From Hevea brasiliensis (lineage: Eukaryota > Streptophyta > Magnoliopsida > Malpighiales > Euphorbiaceae), in assembly GCF_030052815.1 (NCBI RefSeq), contig NC_079498.1, forward strand, positions 82,384,992-82,448,991: a stretch of DNA of 64,000 nt, read 5' to 3'. The first letter of the stretch is position 1. Every line of letters begins with the position of its first letter. A model generated the notes under the pieces. It did not search any database, was not told the origin of the DNA, and saw only the letters and a list, made by a program, of their open reading frames with translations. Positions 1 to 11,945 of this stretch are shown here, one piece after another. Made by a program: the position numbers and the translations under genes.

Positions 1-844
1 CATATATTAAACAACAGTTTAGTCAAACAATTGCGTAAACACAGTGTTGCCAAAGTCGTACACAACTTAAGCCATGACACAAAATTTCCGATCAATGCCG
101 TGTTGTACACCACGACAAAGCAATCTCAACCCCATTAATCGAAACCAATGAGGGAGGTGGCTAGCTAGCTAATGAGTACTCATCCGATCTACAACCTCAA
201 CTGGCAAGCCAGAGAGGGAGGAAAATAAACGATCTCAACCCCATCAATGGAGGAGGAAATGTGATACTGTCATGCTAAGTGTGAACATAAAATCCATTTC
301 AAACATTTCATTCAAATATTGCATACAAAAATCAAATCAATTTCCAAAGTTACAATTTGATCACAAGGTGGCAACACAAAAGTTCATATGTTCATAATGC
401 ATGCTAAATCAAATTTTCAAGAGTAAAATGCTTAAATAGGGTTTATTGTGCATAAACCTCAAGCGAGTCGTCCCTTAGCCTCGACTCGTTTCCTCGGGTT
501 CCTTCACGATATTCTTTTCAACTGAAACACAAAATTTTACAATGTTTCAGTACTAGAACTTAACATAAATCCCAAAATAAATTTTAACTTCGCATTTACT
601 TAGCTCTAACGTGTTAAATTCGACGTTCTCGAAATTTTGTGTTTCGGGTTACTATTCACTGCACTATTCAAGTCAAATAATTGACTTTCTAAGGATTAAT
701 AGGTATGGGAACTTCAACTTCACCCACATACCACATTTTGTTCATTAAACTTGTTGGTTTTGGTCACTTTTTCAAAGCATAGGTCATTTTGGCAAAATTG
801 CCAATTTTCGGTTTTGTGATCCGAAGTTGCACTATTCCATTGGT

Positions 845-1580
845 CGATCTACTGTTGGAATTTGACAAAACTTCCTTCATAGAAAATGTTCCTTATTGTC
901 TTAAGGGTATTCTCATTTTTGGATCACCCCAATCGGAGTTTTGTAGCTCAAGTTATGGCCAAAATAAGTTTACTGTTCACGTGCACTGTTCATACTGCAA
1001 TTTAGGTGCTGGCAGATTTTTGGTCCAACTTTGGTCAGTAATTTGATCAAGTTAAGTTCATAATTTGGTCTAACTTTCTTCAGATGAAATGTTCTACTAC
1101 GTCTTAGGTTTCCATCGGTTCAAGAATCGCCTAAATCCGAGTTTCCTAGAAAGAGTTATAGCCATCCAAATATTGCTGCTCAATGAAAATTCTGCAGAGT
1201 TTCAGTACAGTAATTTTAACTTTGCTCAATGATTTGAATGAGTTAATGGCCTAATTTGGGTTGGTGTTCTTCATGAAAGTTTTAGGTCTATATCATATCT
1301 AATTGCTGGTAAAATTTCAGGTCAATTTGACCTACCTAGCTCGAGTTATGACCAAATGAACAGTTACTGTTCATTTGGTCAGTTTGGTGCAGGGCAGCCT
1401 GCTATCAACTCACTTTGGTCAATTGTTTCACCAAGTTTTAGTCAGTTTTTGGTCATGGTTCCTTAATGAAAGTTGTGCTCTTTTATGTCTATTTTCATCT
1501 CCAATTGGTGGCATATCCATTAGGCTTGTAAAATTTGAGTTTTGGTCCTTCAAAGTGGGTTTGGTCATGCTGCCAGCAGC
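845..1580 (-). repeat. Degenerate ~190-bp tandem repeats inside the LTR
   Basis: Anchor CTTCATGAAAGTT-like stretches occur near 873, 1079, 1269 and 1450, and GAGTTATGGCC-like stretches near 952, 1156 and 1343, giving spacings of roughly 180-206 bp. The same anchors recur in other gypsy LTRs of the window, for example about 6950-7450, 32350-32830 and 59250-60300. Identity between units is low by eye, so boundaries are approximate. Confidence 0.55.
1350..1380. repeat. Perfect 14-bp inverted repeat with 3-nt loop
   Basis: Arms GACCAAATGAACAG and CTGTTCATTTGGTC flank TTA. Related but shorter forms lie in the same part of other LTRs (32644-32670, 40553-40580) and eroded forms at about 7248, 24944 and 60170. 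It belongs to the repeating unit of the LTR interior. Confidence 0.8.
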
Positions 1581-2003
1581 ATGACCATTGACCTACGAAT
1601 TTGGTTTAGTTTTCTATCATTCCCACACAAGTTATTTGGTCATAATTGACCATTATCTCACTTCACAATAGGTCCAAGATATCATTTATGCATTTCTCCA
1701 AAATTTTGCCTCAAAACCCTAACATTCAAACCCTAGCTCTTCCATCTCATGCATTAAATCACAACTAGTGCACTTAACCTTAACCATTCACTAATCAAAG
1801 CTTTTAAACTTATTCTAATGCATCAAATTCATGTAAATCATACTCCTCTCAAGCTGCCCAAATTTCAGTTTGGTCCTTCTACCATGTTTTTATTTCATTT
1901 CATAACTTCTAAGCTCATGTCAACCATTGCATATGCATTTAAAGAAGTAATATAATGAGTTAACACACTAACCTTTCTTAAATCTTCAAAACCCTAACTT
2001 TTG

Positions 2004-2027
2004 TTCTTCTTTCTTTCTTTCTTTCTT
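2004..2027. repeat. (TTTC)n microsatellite
   Basis: A short TTTC run within the LTR, in the pyrimidine-rich/purine-rich zone that flanks the presumed transcript start of these LTRs. Confidence 0.7.
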
Positions 2028-2854
2028 GCTCAATCCTCTTCTAAAGTTGCCTAGATAAGCTTTAACTATGGTGGCTAATTTTTCTATGGTGAAATTTTAT
2101 GATATACAAGCTCAAAATTGAGCTTTAATGGAGTTTGTGGAGATGGAGAGTTAAGAAAAAAGAGAGAGATGAGAGAGGAGATGAAGGTTGACGGAAATGA
2201 AGAAGAAAAAAAAAACCAATTTCTTTTCTTTTTATTTTGCTTATGGAAGACCACAAAGTCACAATTTAATAATTCATTTAAATAAATTCTTTTATGACAT
2301 CACCTTTGACTTTTCTAACTTCTTTCTTTTCTCTTTTTTTTTTCTATTTATTTTTTCTATTAGTTCTTTAATTTAATTCTCGATTCTGAAATTTTCTTTT
2401 CTACGATTTTATTTGTGATTAGGTCGAGTCGACTCTCGGGGTCAATTGACCAAATCGCCCCTCGTAGGTTCATCGGTTTGCAAATAATTCCATATTTCTT
2501 GGCTCACGACCTAATTATTTGGTGACTTAACAGTTCTTTTCGTGATTTTCTCTTTTCCACTTTGTGTCCATAACGGTCCTAAGGACCGCAACTTCACTTT
2601 TTACGGTTAGAAATTTGAGTTTAAAACGACTTCGATGCGTTCAGGAGGTCACTCATCATTTGTGACTCTCGGCTCGTTTAACCTCTTATGTTCTGTTTTT
2701 CTTATTTATAGTTAACTAATTAAACATTACTAATTATTTGTGTTTATGGCTTCTCAAATTGTCTTAAGTGTGGCCCTAATCCCATTAATTGTCCGGACCG
2801 ACACCGGTCTCCGAAACAGTGAAATATACCAGGCTATACAACGGGGGTGTTACA

Positions 2855-3022
2855 ATAGGTAAGTAGATCATCTCCATAATCAACTTCTTCATGAGTAGAC
2901 AACTCTTGTTCTTCTTCATGAAGGAAACCATATCTCACTGATGGGTGAGATACCCTTATTGTTCTACGAGGAACAGCTCTAGATGTTTCATCAATAGGTG
3001 TAAGTTGACTAGATGGATCTAT
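2855..3022 (-). pseudogene. Ty1/copia pol fragment, integrase-RT linker
   Basis: The minus strand encodes a linker of the type found between copia integrase and reverse transcriptase: it reads IDPSSQ, then PRRTIRVSHPSVRYGF and HEEEQEL. The plus-strand copia G has the close relative IDPSSEP...PRRSSRISHPPDRYGF at 63535-63660, which fixes the identity. It continues across the solo LTR into 5116-5577; the codons for MDID and IDPSS meet when the LTR and one TCTAT copy are removed. The left end is cut by the gypsy LTR at 2854. It may be the 3' continuation of copia H, whose gag/protease lies at 26989-28052, since no other copia pol on this strand fills that gap; that link is inference. Confidence 0.8.
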
Positions 3023-5115
3023 TGAAGGAGCGGAAGCATGAAAAACACAAGTTTATATCATTGAATTCAAAAATTTTTCACCTAGGGTCACATGTATTAT
3101 GCAAGATTCATTTTTATCTATTTGATTTCAATGATAAACAACATATTAAAACTCTTTTAATATGTTTTGGATCTAGATTTTTCATTTAAGTTTTTAGAAT
3201 TAATAGATTAATTCATTAGAACCCTAGATTAGATTAAGAACAATTGCACTAACCTTTTAATGCACTACAGTGTGTTTGGCACCTTTGGGATGCGTCTTAG
3301 GACACTAGATGTTGTCCCTCTAGCTTGTCCACACCAAGATCACCTATGACAGCCCTTGAACAGCTTCTAAAGCTTTTTTTATGTATTAGAAATCAAGTTT
3401 TTCCTTTTGAGAGATTACAGATGTAAACAGGACACTAGAAACGATTTCTAGTATTTTTAATTCAAGAGATTATTTGCTACTCTCTTTGAATTGATGAGAG
3501 ATGAAGAAGAAGAAAAGGGAGAGTGTTCTTTAAGTGGCGGCACCAAGGAGTAAGTGGCAGCTTATTATCTTTGTTCTTTCATCCTTAAACTTATATAGCT
3601 AGGTCATCACTTAAAACCCTTGCCACATGTCACCTTCTGATTGGCTCTAGATTTAATTGACCCAATCACATTGTGCCAAGTTTCAAACCTATATTTAATC
3701 TTAATTTTAATCATCTTACATGATTAAAAGACATATGGCAAGCTTATGTGTAGTACTATGTGTTACCATCTCATGGTGCCACATGTCACCCTGTGAAATG
3801 ACCAAAATACCCCTGTGTCTTAATTTTAAGTTCTCAACCCAAAATAATTATTTCTCTTCTTCTAATCAATTTATATCACATATAAATTAATTAATTTCTC
3901 ATAATTAAATTCATATTTAAACACTTTAAATATAAATTTAACTTATACTATGCATCTAATAACCTAGATTTGGTTTCAAGCCATGCTAGGGACTTTGCAA
4001 TCCAATTGCAAATCAAACCTATTTAATTAATCAATTAAATTTTTTAATTAATTAATTAAATCATATTTAATTTGGTGATTACTTCTGTATGTATGTGACT
4101 CACTAGACTCATCACTAATTGGCAATGAGACATGATATCAACTCTTAATATCATCAGAACTCTTTCTTACCATAAATGATTTCTCTAAATCATTTTATGC
4201 AGCTCATAGACTATGGTTAACACCTAGCATAGCATGCCATAGCCACCCAATCAGTAATAAGATTTACCTTAAATGAACCTATAATCATATGTTACCATGC
4301 ACTAGAATCTCTCTGTTACAAAATCCCAATTCAAGCTAGAGTCATGGTTTATGTCAAACCCCATTTACTATGAATATTATGTTCTCTTTTAATTCCAGTT
4401 CTTGATTTAAAAGATTTTCTCATCAGAAACTCTTTTCTGATTAAATCTATCTATCCTGGCCAGGAACTTGAAGCATCAAGAACAATTAAATGAACATAGG
4501 ATTTTGTCTCTATTTACTTAGAGGAATAGACTCCATCTTGATTAACAACTACCTCCATATATAACTAGTAGGAGCCAACATATGCCCATACACCCATACA
4601 CAGTACAAGTATGAAAGCAGTATCAAACTCAAACCACCTATATACAAGATAACTGTGCTATCTCAGGTCTAAAGATTATATGTACTAATATGATTTATGA
4701 CAATGCATTGACAAGAGTAAACTCCATGTGCTTGTCATAAATGTCACTGGTTTGACCTACTTATCATGTATAAGTGCCTATCATGTTTGTTATATGGCAT
4801 GGGACTCACCATTCCATCTTATTTACATCTCATATAAATAACTTGGGAACAAACATGATTACAATCTTTCTAGATAAGTCATGTCCTTATTGTGAAGTAT
4901 CCTCGATTATGAATCTATTTATGATACTTTGTGCTAGAAATACTGTCATTCATATTCTTCACAACTTGAGAATAGAATTTCTAATAAAATATCAATGGAC
5001 CTTTTCTATTACACATAAATATATTATGTAAACGGAAAAGTGAAAATGCCTTTCATTAATAAAAACATGTACAAGATATATACTAAATGATATGCTCTAG
5101 GGTATACTACTAACA
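3023..5115 (-). mobile_element. Solo Ty1/copia LTR with TCTAT target duplication
   Basis: A complete 2,093-bp LTR. On the minus strand it begins TGTTAGTAGTATACCC and ends CGCTCCTTCA (TG...CA). Five-base direct repeats TCTAT flank it at 3018-3022 and 5116-5120. Removing the LTR and one repeat restores the copia pol linker reading frame. It is the same LTR family as copia H's LTR at 51798-57893 and the fragments at 19035-20218, so a copia LTR sits inside copia coding DNA of what is probably the same family. Loss of the internal region by LTR-LTR recombination is the usual origin of such a solo LTR. Confidence 0.93.
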
Positions 5116-5577
5116 TCTATATCCATCTGATCTGTTGGTTGGTCAGAATTCTTCAATTCTAACTCTATTTGCCTTCCTTTGCCTCCTTCTTAAACAAACT
5201 GTTGTTCTAGAAATGTGACATCTCTACTTACCACAACTTTCTGTGATGTAGGCAAATAAAAATAATATCCAAAACTATCTTTTGGATATCCAACAAATCG
5301 ACCCTTTTCTGATCTGGTTTCCAGTTTATTAGTGTTCAGCTTTTTGATATAAGTTGGATAACCCTAAATCTTAACATGCTTAAAACTTGGTTTTCTTCGA
5401 TGTCATATCTCATAAGGTGTGGAAGATACTAATTTTGATGGAATCCTATTCAGAATATGCAAAGCTGATTCTAATGCAAATCCCCAAAAGGAGATTGGCA
5501 TATCAGTATAGCTCATCATACTACGTACCATTTCCAATAGGGTATGATTTCTCCTTTCAGATTTACCATTCAGTTAT
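5116..5577 (-). pseudogene. Ty1/copia integrase C-terminal fragment
   Basis: The minus strand reads the end of the copia integrase core: NGKSERRNHTLLEMVRSMMS (with the catalytic Glu of the DDE triad in SERRN), then FVGYPKDSFGYYFYLPTSQK and VVVSRDVTFLE. Copia G has the same segments at 63090-63460. In-frame stops and at least one frame change make it a dead copy. The upstream integrase core is missing because a group IV gypsy LTR interrupts at 5578; the 3' side is split by the solo LTR. The small plus-strand ORF over this place is only its shadow. Confidence 0.85.
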
Positions 5578-8187
5578 TGTAACACCCTTCACCCGACTAC
5601 AGTGTAGCCGAGCAAGGCATGCTACATTCGGTGCCGGAGCACCCTAACTTACCTTACTTTATTTCTTTAATCATTTTCAAGTTATTATCTTTTAATATCA
5701 ATTATCTTTCTATAGAGAAGCCAGTGGAGTTTCCCCTATTTTATTATCGTTTGGTGTATTTCAATATTCACCTGTTTTAAATTCAACAATATTTTCATAA
5801 TAAAATCTTATCCATGCTAATCATAATTATCTCATCAATCATTCTCATAATTTTCTTATATTTCTAATCTCATCCATATATTTCAATTTTATAATCATTT
5901 CTATACGTTTCCATTCATACTCAATTCATAGGTGAAAATGTTCAAATTACATAAATTTACATGATTTATAAACTAATTACACAAGTTCATAATTTACATA
6001 ATATACAAAATACATAAAATAACTTATATGGGCCTTATCTACATGCATTGCTGAGGAGGTGACAACCTTATACACTTCTGTTACTTCTGCAGATCCGGAC
6101 TCCAAAATCCCAGTCTGTGGTCTACTGGGTTCTCTAGCCAAATCTTCAGTACCTATAAGTTACAAATAGTGACGCGCTAAGCATAAAGCTTAGTGGTGCC
6201 AATAATACAAGAAAATATAATATACAAATAAAAATTATAATTTCTTAGTTATTATGCTTATAAGAATAATAAATAATTTCCAAATTTTTGTTTTGTTTAA
6301 GGCTAATTAAATCTTATGATATTAACTCTTCCTAGCATGTTATTTATCGATCTCATAATGATTTTAAGCATCATGTATTTATTTATCTTCATTTTCTGAC
6401 CCTTAAGAACATATTTTTTTTATTGGAATCATTCTTGTTTCTCAACTTAATATTTCATCAATTTGTTGCCTTTAAACTTAATTTAATTTTTATTAATACT
6501 TTTCCATACAATAATTCATAAAAGCAATAAGGCATAAAGCCAATTATAACATCATAATCAGTATAGCTATAGGCTATCATATCACAGAATGGCATGGAGC
6601 CATACATCATACGCAATACTGCTATCAGAACCATATTGGCATGCCAACCTATCCAAACCAATCACATTAGGCCTACTAGGGCATATTACAAAGTTATTTC
6701 TTGAATATTTATACTTAACATGTAAAGTTACTATTCATTTAGTCATTTAAGTCAAAATATTGACTTTCTCATATATAATAGTTACATGAGTTTTAATCAC
6801 ATAGATTTACCACATTTTGGTTCCCAAAAGTGTTGGCATTAGTTGCCAATCATTGCTTCGAACCAATGAAGAATAAATCCAAATTTCAGTTTTTGGGTGC
6901 TAGAGTTTACTGTTCCATTAGGCCATCCTACTGTGAGAATTTGGCTAAGTGTCCTTCATCAAAGTTGTTCCTTATTTTGCCTAGTTATATTTCACTTTTT
7001 GAATCACCCCATTTGGAGTTTTCTAGCTCAATTTATGGCCTAAATACCATAATTGACTGGATTGAAATTTTTCTAGAATTTTTGGGTAGAATCAATTTTG
7101 CAGTTTTTGTATACTGAGTGCAAGTGAATTTTTGGACATGTTATGATTAAAATTGGGGTTTTTTTCCTTCATGAAAGTTGTAGGGCTATGTCTCAGCTTT
7201 CTACCGATATAAAATTCAGGTCAATTAGACATTTCTACACTGAGTTATAACCAAAATGAATGAACACTGTTTATTTGGTCATTTTCTAGGAACAGCATAT
7301 TGGTCACCCAGATTAGGTCACTTTTTAGGGCCACTTATTTTGGTTTTCTGGGATAGATACCTTCATCAAAGTTATTGCATTTTGTGTCTAGTTTAACCTC
7401 CAATTGGCCTTGCACCAATTGGAGTTACCTAGCTTGAGTTATAACCCTAAGAGCACACTGGACTCAAAGGGTCCAGAATGCACACTTAAGGCAGTCTAAT
7501 TCTTTACATTAGTTAATATCACCAATCACTCCATTTTCAATTCAAACTACACCAAATGGTCACTAAATGACCATTACAACATTATTTTGTGTTCAATTGC
7601 ATCTACCTCCATATTTGAGTTTCAAACCCTAGCCCTAAAATTCAAAAGCTTCAAATTCTTGCACTAAACTCATAAATTAATGTTCTAACTCATACAATCA
7701 TATCAAGGGCAGCCTATTCACTCATTTAATCAAAAGAAAACATCAAAACCATAACAAGTCCATGGCTGCCAAAATTAGAGGAATTTATTCATGCAAAACT
7801 TATTTCAATTCTTTTAATTACACCCTCATTTCATACTCCCTATGATATATATACAAAGTTTTAAGGATGAATTAGCACTAACCTTGTTGTGTGTCAATCC
7901 AAGCTTGACAAACTCCTTTATTTTCACTTCTTTTTGCTGCCCAAGTCTTGCTCTAGTGGTGATGACAAGTTTTTGTGAAGGGAAGATGGGCCTTTGAGGT
8001 GATTTGGTCAAACTCCAAGTTTTAATGTGTTAATTTCTTCTAACCATTTTACCTAGTTTCTTTGGGTTCTGGGTTTTGGTCAAAAGGCCAATATTGTAGA
8101 CCTATGACTTATAAAACTTTTTCCATTGGTTTCATTGCACTTAAATTTTTATAGTCTATGTTATGGCCATTTTTCCAAAACTGGTCA
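5578..8187 (-). repeat. Ty3/gypsy group IV LTR, minus strand, truncated
   Basis: The 5578 end (TGTAACACCCTTCACCCGAC) matches the 57911 end of the complete solo LTR 57911-61633, and similarity continues to the CCAAAACTGGTC at 8176-8187, equivalent to about 59950-59972. The remaining 1.6 kb of this LTR is not found elsewhere in the window. A group II LTR begins immediately at 8188. Small ORFs here (for example 6458-6661, 6830-7117) lie in the LTR and resemble no protein. Confidence 0.82.
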
Positions 8188-11100
8188 TGTAATACCCCTA
8201 TGTTCGGTAGTGCGTTCTACTGTTCCGGTGACCAGTGTTATCCGCACAGCTAGGATGCCTAGAACTACACTTAGATATGGGTGAGGAGACATAAAATAAT
8301 GAAATAGAAGAAAAGAAAATACAAGAAAAACAAAGAAAAAATAATAACAATGAAATGTAACCAAGTTAAAAGAATCGAAAACCATAGCGATGGGTGACCG
8401 AACTGGGAAGTTGCAGCGTGGACCGTTGACTAGCCCTGGACCGTGGGGAATCCTAGAAAATATTTTTTAGACTTAAATAAACATCTATTGAAGTATAAAT
8501 ATCATTAGAAATATCAAAGAAAAATTAATTAATTAGTACAAAGAAAAACGAGAAATCGAGAAAACGACAAAACTCGGTGTTACCGAAAAATTAGGAATGC
8601 AACCCGAATAGGGGCATTGTGGTCATTTGACACCCCGAGTTGTCTTTTGACCTAAATTTCCATTAAAAATAAATGATATTAAAATTTGAAAATACCATGA
8701 AAAAATTAAAATGAGATACATTATGTAAATAGTAAAAGTGTGGTGGCCAAATTACAAAAATTGGAAAGTTTAACATTAAAATAGATTTTTAATCAATTAG
8801 TGCTCCACTAACATCTTCAAAGTGGACCATTAAGCAGATTTGGGCAAGAATATTCCTTCATCTTCTCCATTTATCAAACCAGCCGAAACCTTTAGGAGAG
8901 AAGCCTCCATGGCCGTTGAGTGAAGCTCCATGCAAAACACTTGGAGCTCTCCTTTCCACTAAGTCTCTTCTTTAAAGTTAATCCTTACCTTGCAAGGCAG
9001 AGTTTGCTAGCAATTTTAAAAAGTTTAGTGAGGTTTTAATCAAGCTTCAAAAGTGGTAAGTGAGTGTTTTCAATTCTTGTTTCATTAAAAGTGTAACCAA
9101 GGTTGTGGGTAGTTGATTTATGGAAGAATTTTTAAAGTTTGATGTTTTAATGGAGATGTACATTTTGGCAACCATGGAAATTCAGTATATGTAGCTTGTT
9201 TTTACTTGTTTATGGTTGTTTAAGATGTTGTTATTGATGGCAACATGGATATGTGTATAATGGTTTGGAATTGAGCATGTAAATGGGGTATGTTCATGTG
9301 GTTAAATGGTGTAAATGGACTTTGGAAAATTCTGTTTTATAGTATGCATATTGAGAATGGTTACAAGCGATCCAAAATAACCAAAATGTATTGTTCAATG
9401 TGTTAATGGCAAGGTACAAACCATAATTGGCATTAAGGAAGTAGTTTGGTAAGTGTTGAATATGTAATTGGTAAGTGATGAGAAGTGTGTAGTAGGGCAG
9501 TGTGTGTTTTGGCTTAGAACCTTAAGTATGTGAGTCCAATTGATATGAGACCAATTTGAGGTGAAACTAGGCACAAAATGTTCCAACTTTTATGAAGGAA
9601 GCTTACCTAAATTCTGCTTAGAAGGTAACTTAAAAAATGACCAAATCCAGATTAGTGACTTGAAAGCCTGAAAATTGACCATTGTAGTAGTTAGTATTTT
9701 GGCCATAACTCACTCAAAATAGGTCCACTTGACCTGAAATTTTTACCATGAATAGTTTAGACATATATCTACAATTCTTATGAAGACACCAAAGCCCAAA
9801 AATGGCCATAACCAAGTCAAATAGCTTGCACAAGTTCAGGTACCAAAACTGGCCGAATCAAAAGTGACCTAAAAATGACCTAAACTTATCATTTTGGTGC
9901 ATTCTGTCCAACATTGGTAAATTAACTATAACTTGGTCTACACAGCTCAAAATGACCTAAAATTTTTCACCACGTGCAATAAGACATAGACTTACAAGTT
10001 TGTAGTTTGGACTGAAACCCAAAAACTGAGGGAACTAGGTCATCCGACTAGGTCAAATTAGTATACTGAAATTCGGTAAATTGCAACAAAATGCAATATA
10101 CTTGAAAGTGAATTTGGTAATATGTACCAACACTAAAAGGCTATAAAATGTGACATATTGGTAACATTAAACCTAATTCACCTAGAGTGCATCGAAGGTC
10201 AACATTTTAGGTTGACTAAGGAAAATAATAGAATTCAATAAATTAATTATTGAACCTTATTGTTAGAGACAATTTAAATGAGTACTGAAACACTTCAAAT
10301 TGTATTTTTCAGTTAGCAAAGACTTAGGGAAGGGGAAAGAAACACTGAGTCAGGGCCAAGAGACATTTATCAAAGGTTTGTGCACATCAGTTATTTCTTT
10401 TGACTTTTTAATTGAAATAAATTATGAAAATTTTGTATGTTATTATTTTGAATTGTGAAAAATTGTTTGAATGGAAATTTGATGGATACTTATTGCTTGA
10501 AAAACATTGTAAATGATTTGAAATCACAGCTATCATGTATATTGATTGAATTCCTTGTTAGCTTGTCTAGTGGGACAAATTGACTTTGAATTTCCTCTCT
10601 AGTTGAAGTGTTGAGGTGTGTGCCTGTTGAGGACAAATAGAATGAGTACTCATATTATTGCTAGCTAGCTATGTTATTCCTCACTAGCCATCGGCTTTTG
10701 GAACAAATTGGACTTTGGAACATGATTAAGCTGTGTGTATGATTTATTGATATTTATTGTGATATTGTGAAATGGATTTTAAATTCTTATTGACATTCAA
10801 TGTCTTTGAATTTAACTATGGTTTTAAGTATCCACTATTTATATGACTTATGATTTATGATTTAAAGTTGTATTTTGTTAATGTTGTGCACCACTGAGAC
10901 ATTGGCTCAGTGATAGCTTTTCATTATTGTCGCAGGTAGACTGACTTACAGGGCAGCAGACTAGGCTGCTAGTGCTACATTGAGAGTTCATCGAGTATAT
11001 TGAGTATACCATATCTTGCATTTTATATTGTAATGTATGTTCACTGTATGTATATATTGTTCTTGGTTTTGAGCAGTTGTAAATTAAAATTGTACATTAA

Positions 11101-11568
11101 AATTACACATTAAAGTTGTAAACTAAATTTGTAAATTATTTTGGCTTCTAAATATTGTGATATATTTCTTTTATCTCAGCTTTTGAAAACACTAGAAAAT
11201 TATTATAGATTTGAGTTGGCAAATGTTGAGAAACTTATTGTGTTGATTGGATATTGGAGTTTGGGGATTGAACAAAATATTGGAAGTGTTTTTTGCAGAT
11301 TTTTAAAGAACTATTTTATTCAAAATACAGATGGCACTCTGCCAAAATTTTTACAGAAATTATTAATACTTCAAATGTGTTATCTGGTTTCACTTCAGTT
11401 AAAAAAATTTTTAACATCTGTAAATAGTGCTCACCACTGTAAAAAGAAGTAAGAAAAGGTTTAAAATCCCTTGTAGTGTATTTAATGGGTTATCATTAGA
11501 CGAAGTTGGTAATTCATTAGGTATACTACGGGATCATGTTATGCCTTACGGAGGGGTAAGGTGTGACA
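8188..11568 (+). repeat. Ty3/gypsy group II 5' LTR (element A)
   Basis: A full 3,381-bp LTR, TGTAATACCCC... to ...GGTGTGACA, directly followed by a primer binding site. The last five flanking bases are GGTCA (8183-8187). It resembles the solo LTR 52439-56421 read in reverse. Landmarks: the GCGATGGGTGACC box at 8384-8398; a strong donor-like GTG/GTAAGTGAG at 9055; the GCACCACTGAG...CAGTGATAG stretch near 10890-10915 and an acceptor-like TGTCGCAG/GTAG at 10935; a GGCACTCTGCC hairpin near 11334. The 103-aa ORF at 11141-11452 lies wholly in the LTR and is not taken as a gene. Confidence 0.88.
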
Positions 11569-11740
11569 TGTTGAAGTGGTATTAGAGCTAGTTTTTAAAT
11601 TCTGTTTTGACCTGTAATTTAATTATTCTTTCTTCATAGTACAACTGCTCAATGTCGTTGTTTCATACATATATTACATTACATTATAAATATGCACTAA
11701 CGGGAGAAAATCTCCTTGTGTTATTTGTTCAGGAGGTCTA
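11569..11740 (+). other. Leader of element A, interrupted before gag
   Basis: This aligns with the leader of element E (42958-43130), sharing ACTAACGGGAGAAAATCTCC and the stretch before the gag start. Element A's own gag and pol are not in the window; a group V LTR start interrupts at 11741, preceded by GTCTA. Confidence 0.75.
11578..11592 (+). other. Primer binding site of element A
   Basis: TGGTATTAGAGCTAG lies ten bases after the LTR end. It fits the 3' end of initiator-Met tRNA (usual TGGTATCAGAGC) with one C-to-T change. Confidence 0.85.
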
Positions 11741-11945
11741 TGTAACATCCCCACTGTACGTATTCTGTATGTTCTGTTGCTCTAGTGGCCAAATATCAGT
11801 CTAGGCAAGTCAAGATGTCTGTAACTACACTTCGGTGATAGTGAACAGACATATAATGACGAAATAAATAAAAAGAAAATACGAGAAAAATCAAAGAAAA
11901 ATGAAAGAGAGAAAATGAAGCTAAGTTAAACGAGCCGGCACCGCA
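11741..11945 (+). repeat. Group V LTR 5' fragment (element B)
   Basis: The first ~200 bases are nearly identical to the LTR at 14420 (TGTAACATCCCCACTGTACG). At about 11930-11946 the LTR sequence ...GAGCCGGCACCGCAGC runs directly into RT sequence (ATTCATGGACC). The rest of the LTR, the leader, gag, protease and half of RT are deleted. The join lies at a GCAGC/GCGGC-like overlap, which suggests a microhomology-guided deletion. Confidence 0.85.

Larger units (their letters stand above)
1..2854 (-). repeat. Ty3/gypsy group I LTR, minus strand, cut by window edge
   Basis: Read on the minus strand this starts at 2854 with TGTAACACCCCCGTTGTATA and matches the starts of the LTRs at 23450, 28053 and 45977. 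Bases 1-250 match the reverse complement of about 30680-30900 in element E, including the block around the lost-palindrome GTGTTGTACACCACG. The LTR carries the shared GTTAAACGAGCC...GATGAGTGACC box (2647-2685), a donor-like AAGGTTAGTG at about 1972, and an array of degenerate repeats of about 190 bp at 845-1580. It interrupts copia pol at 2855; the next five bases (ATAGG) would be the target duplication, but the other end is outside the window. Small ORFs inside it show no protein family. Confidence 0.85.

Noticed and set aside
2188..2376. Phe-rich 62-residue ORF
   Set aside because: Translation of a pyrimidine-rich low-complexity LTR stretch.
11141..11452. 103-residue ORF before the primer site of element A
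   Set aside because: Wholly inside the LTR; the similar ORF at 26609-26806 exists only because LTR ends are alike, and both contain the GGCACTCTGCC noncoding box.
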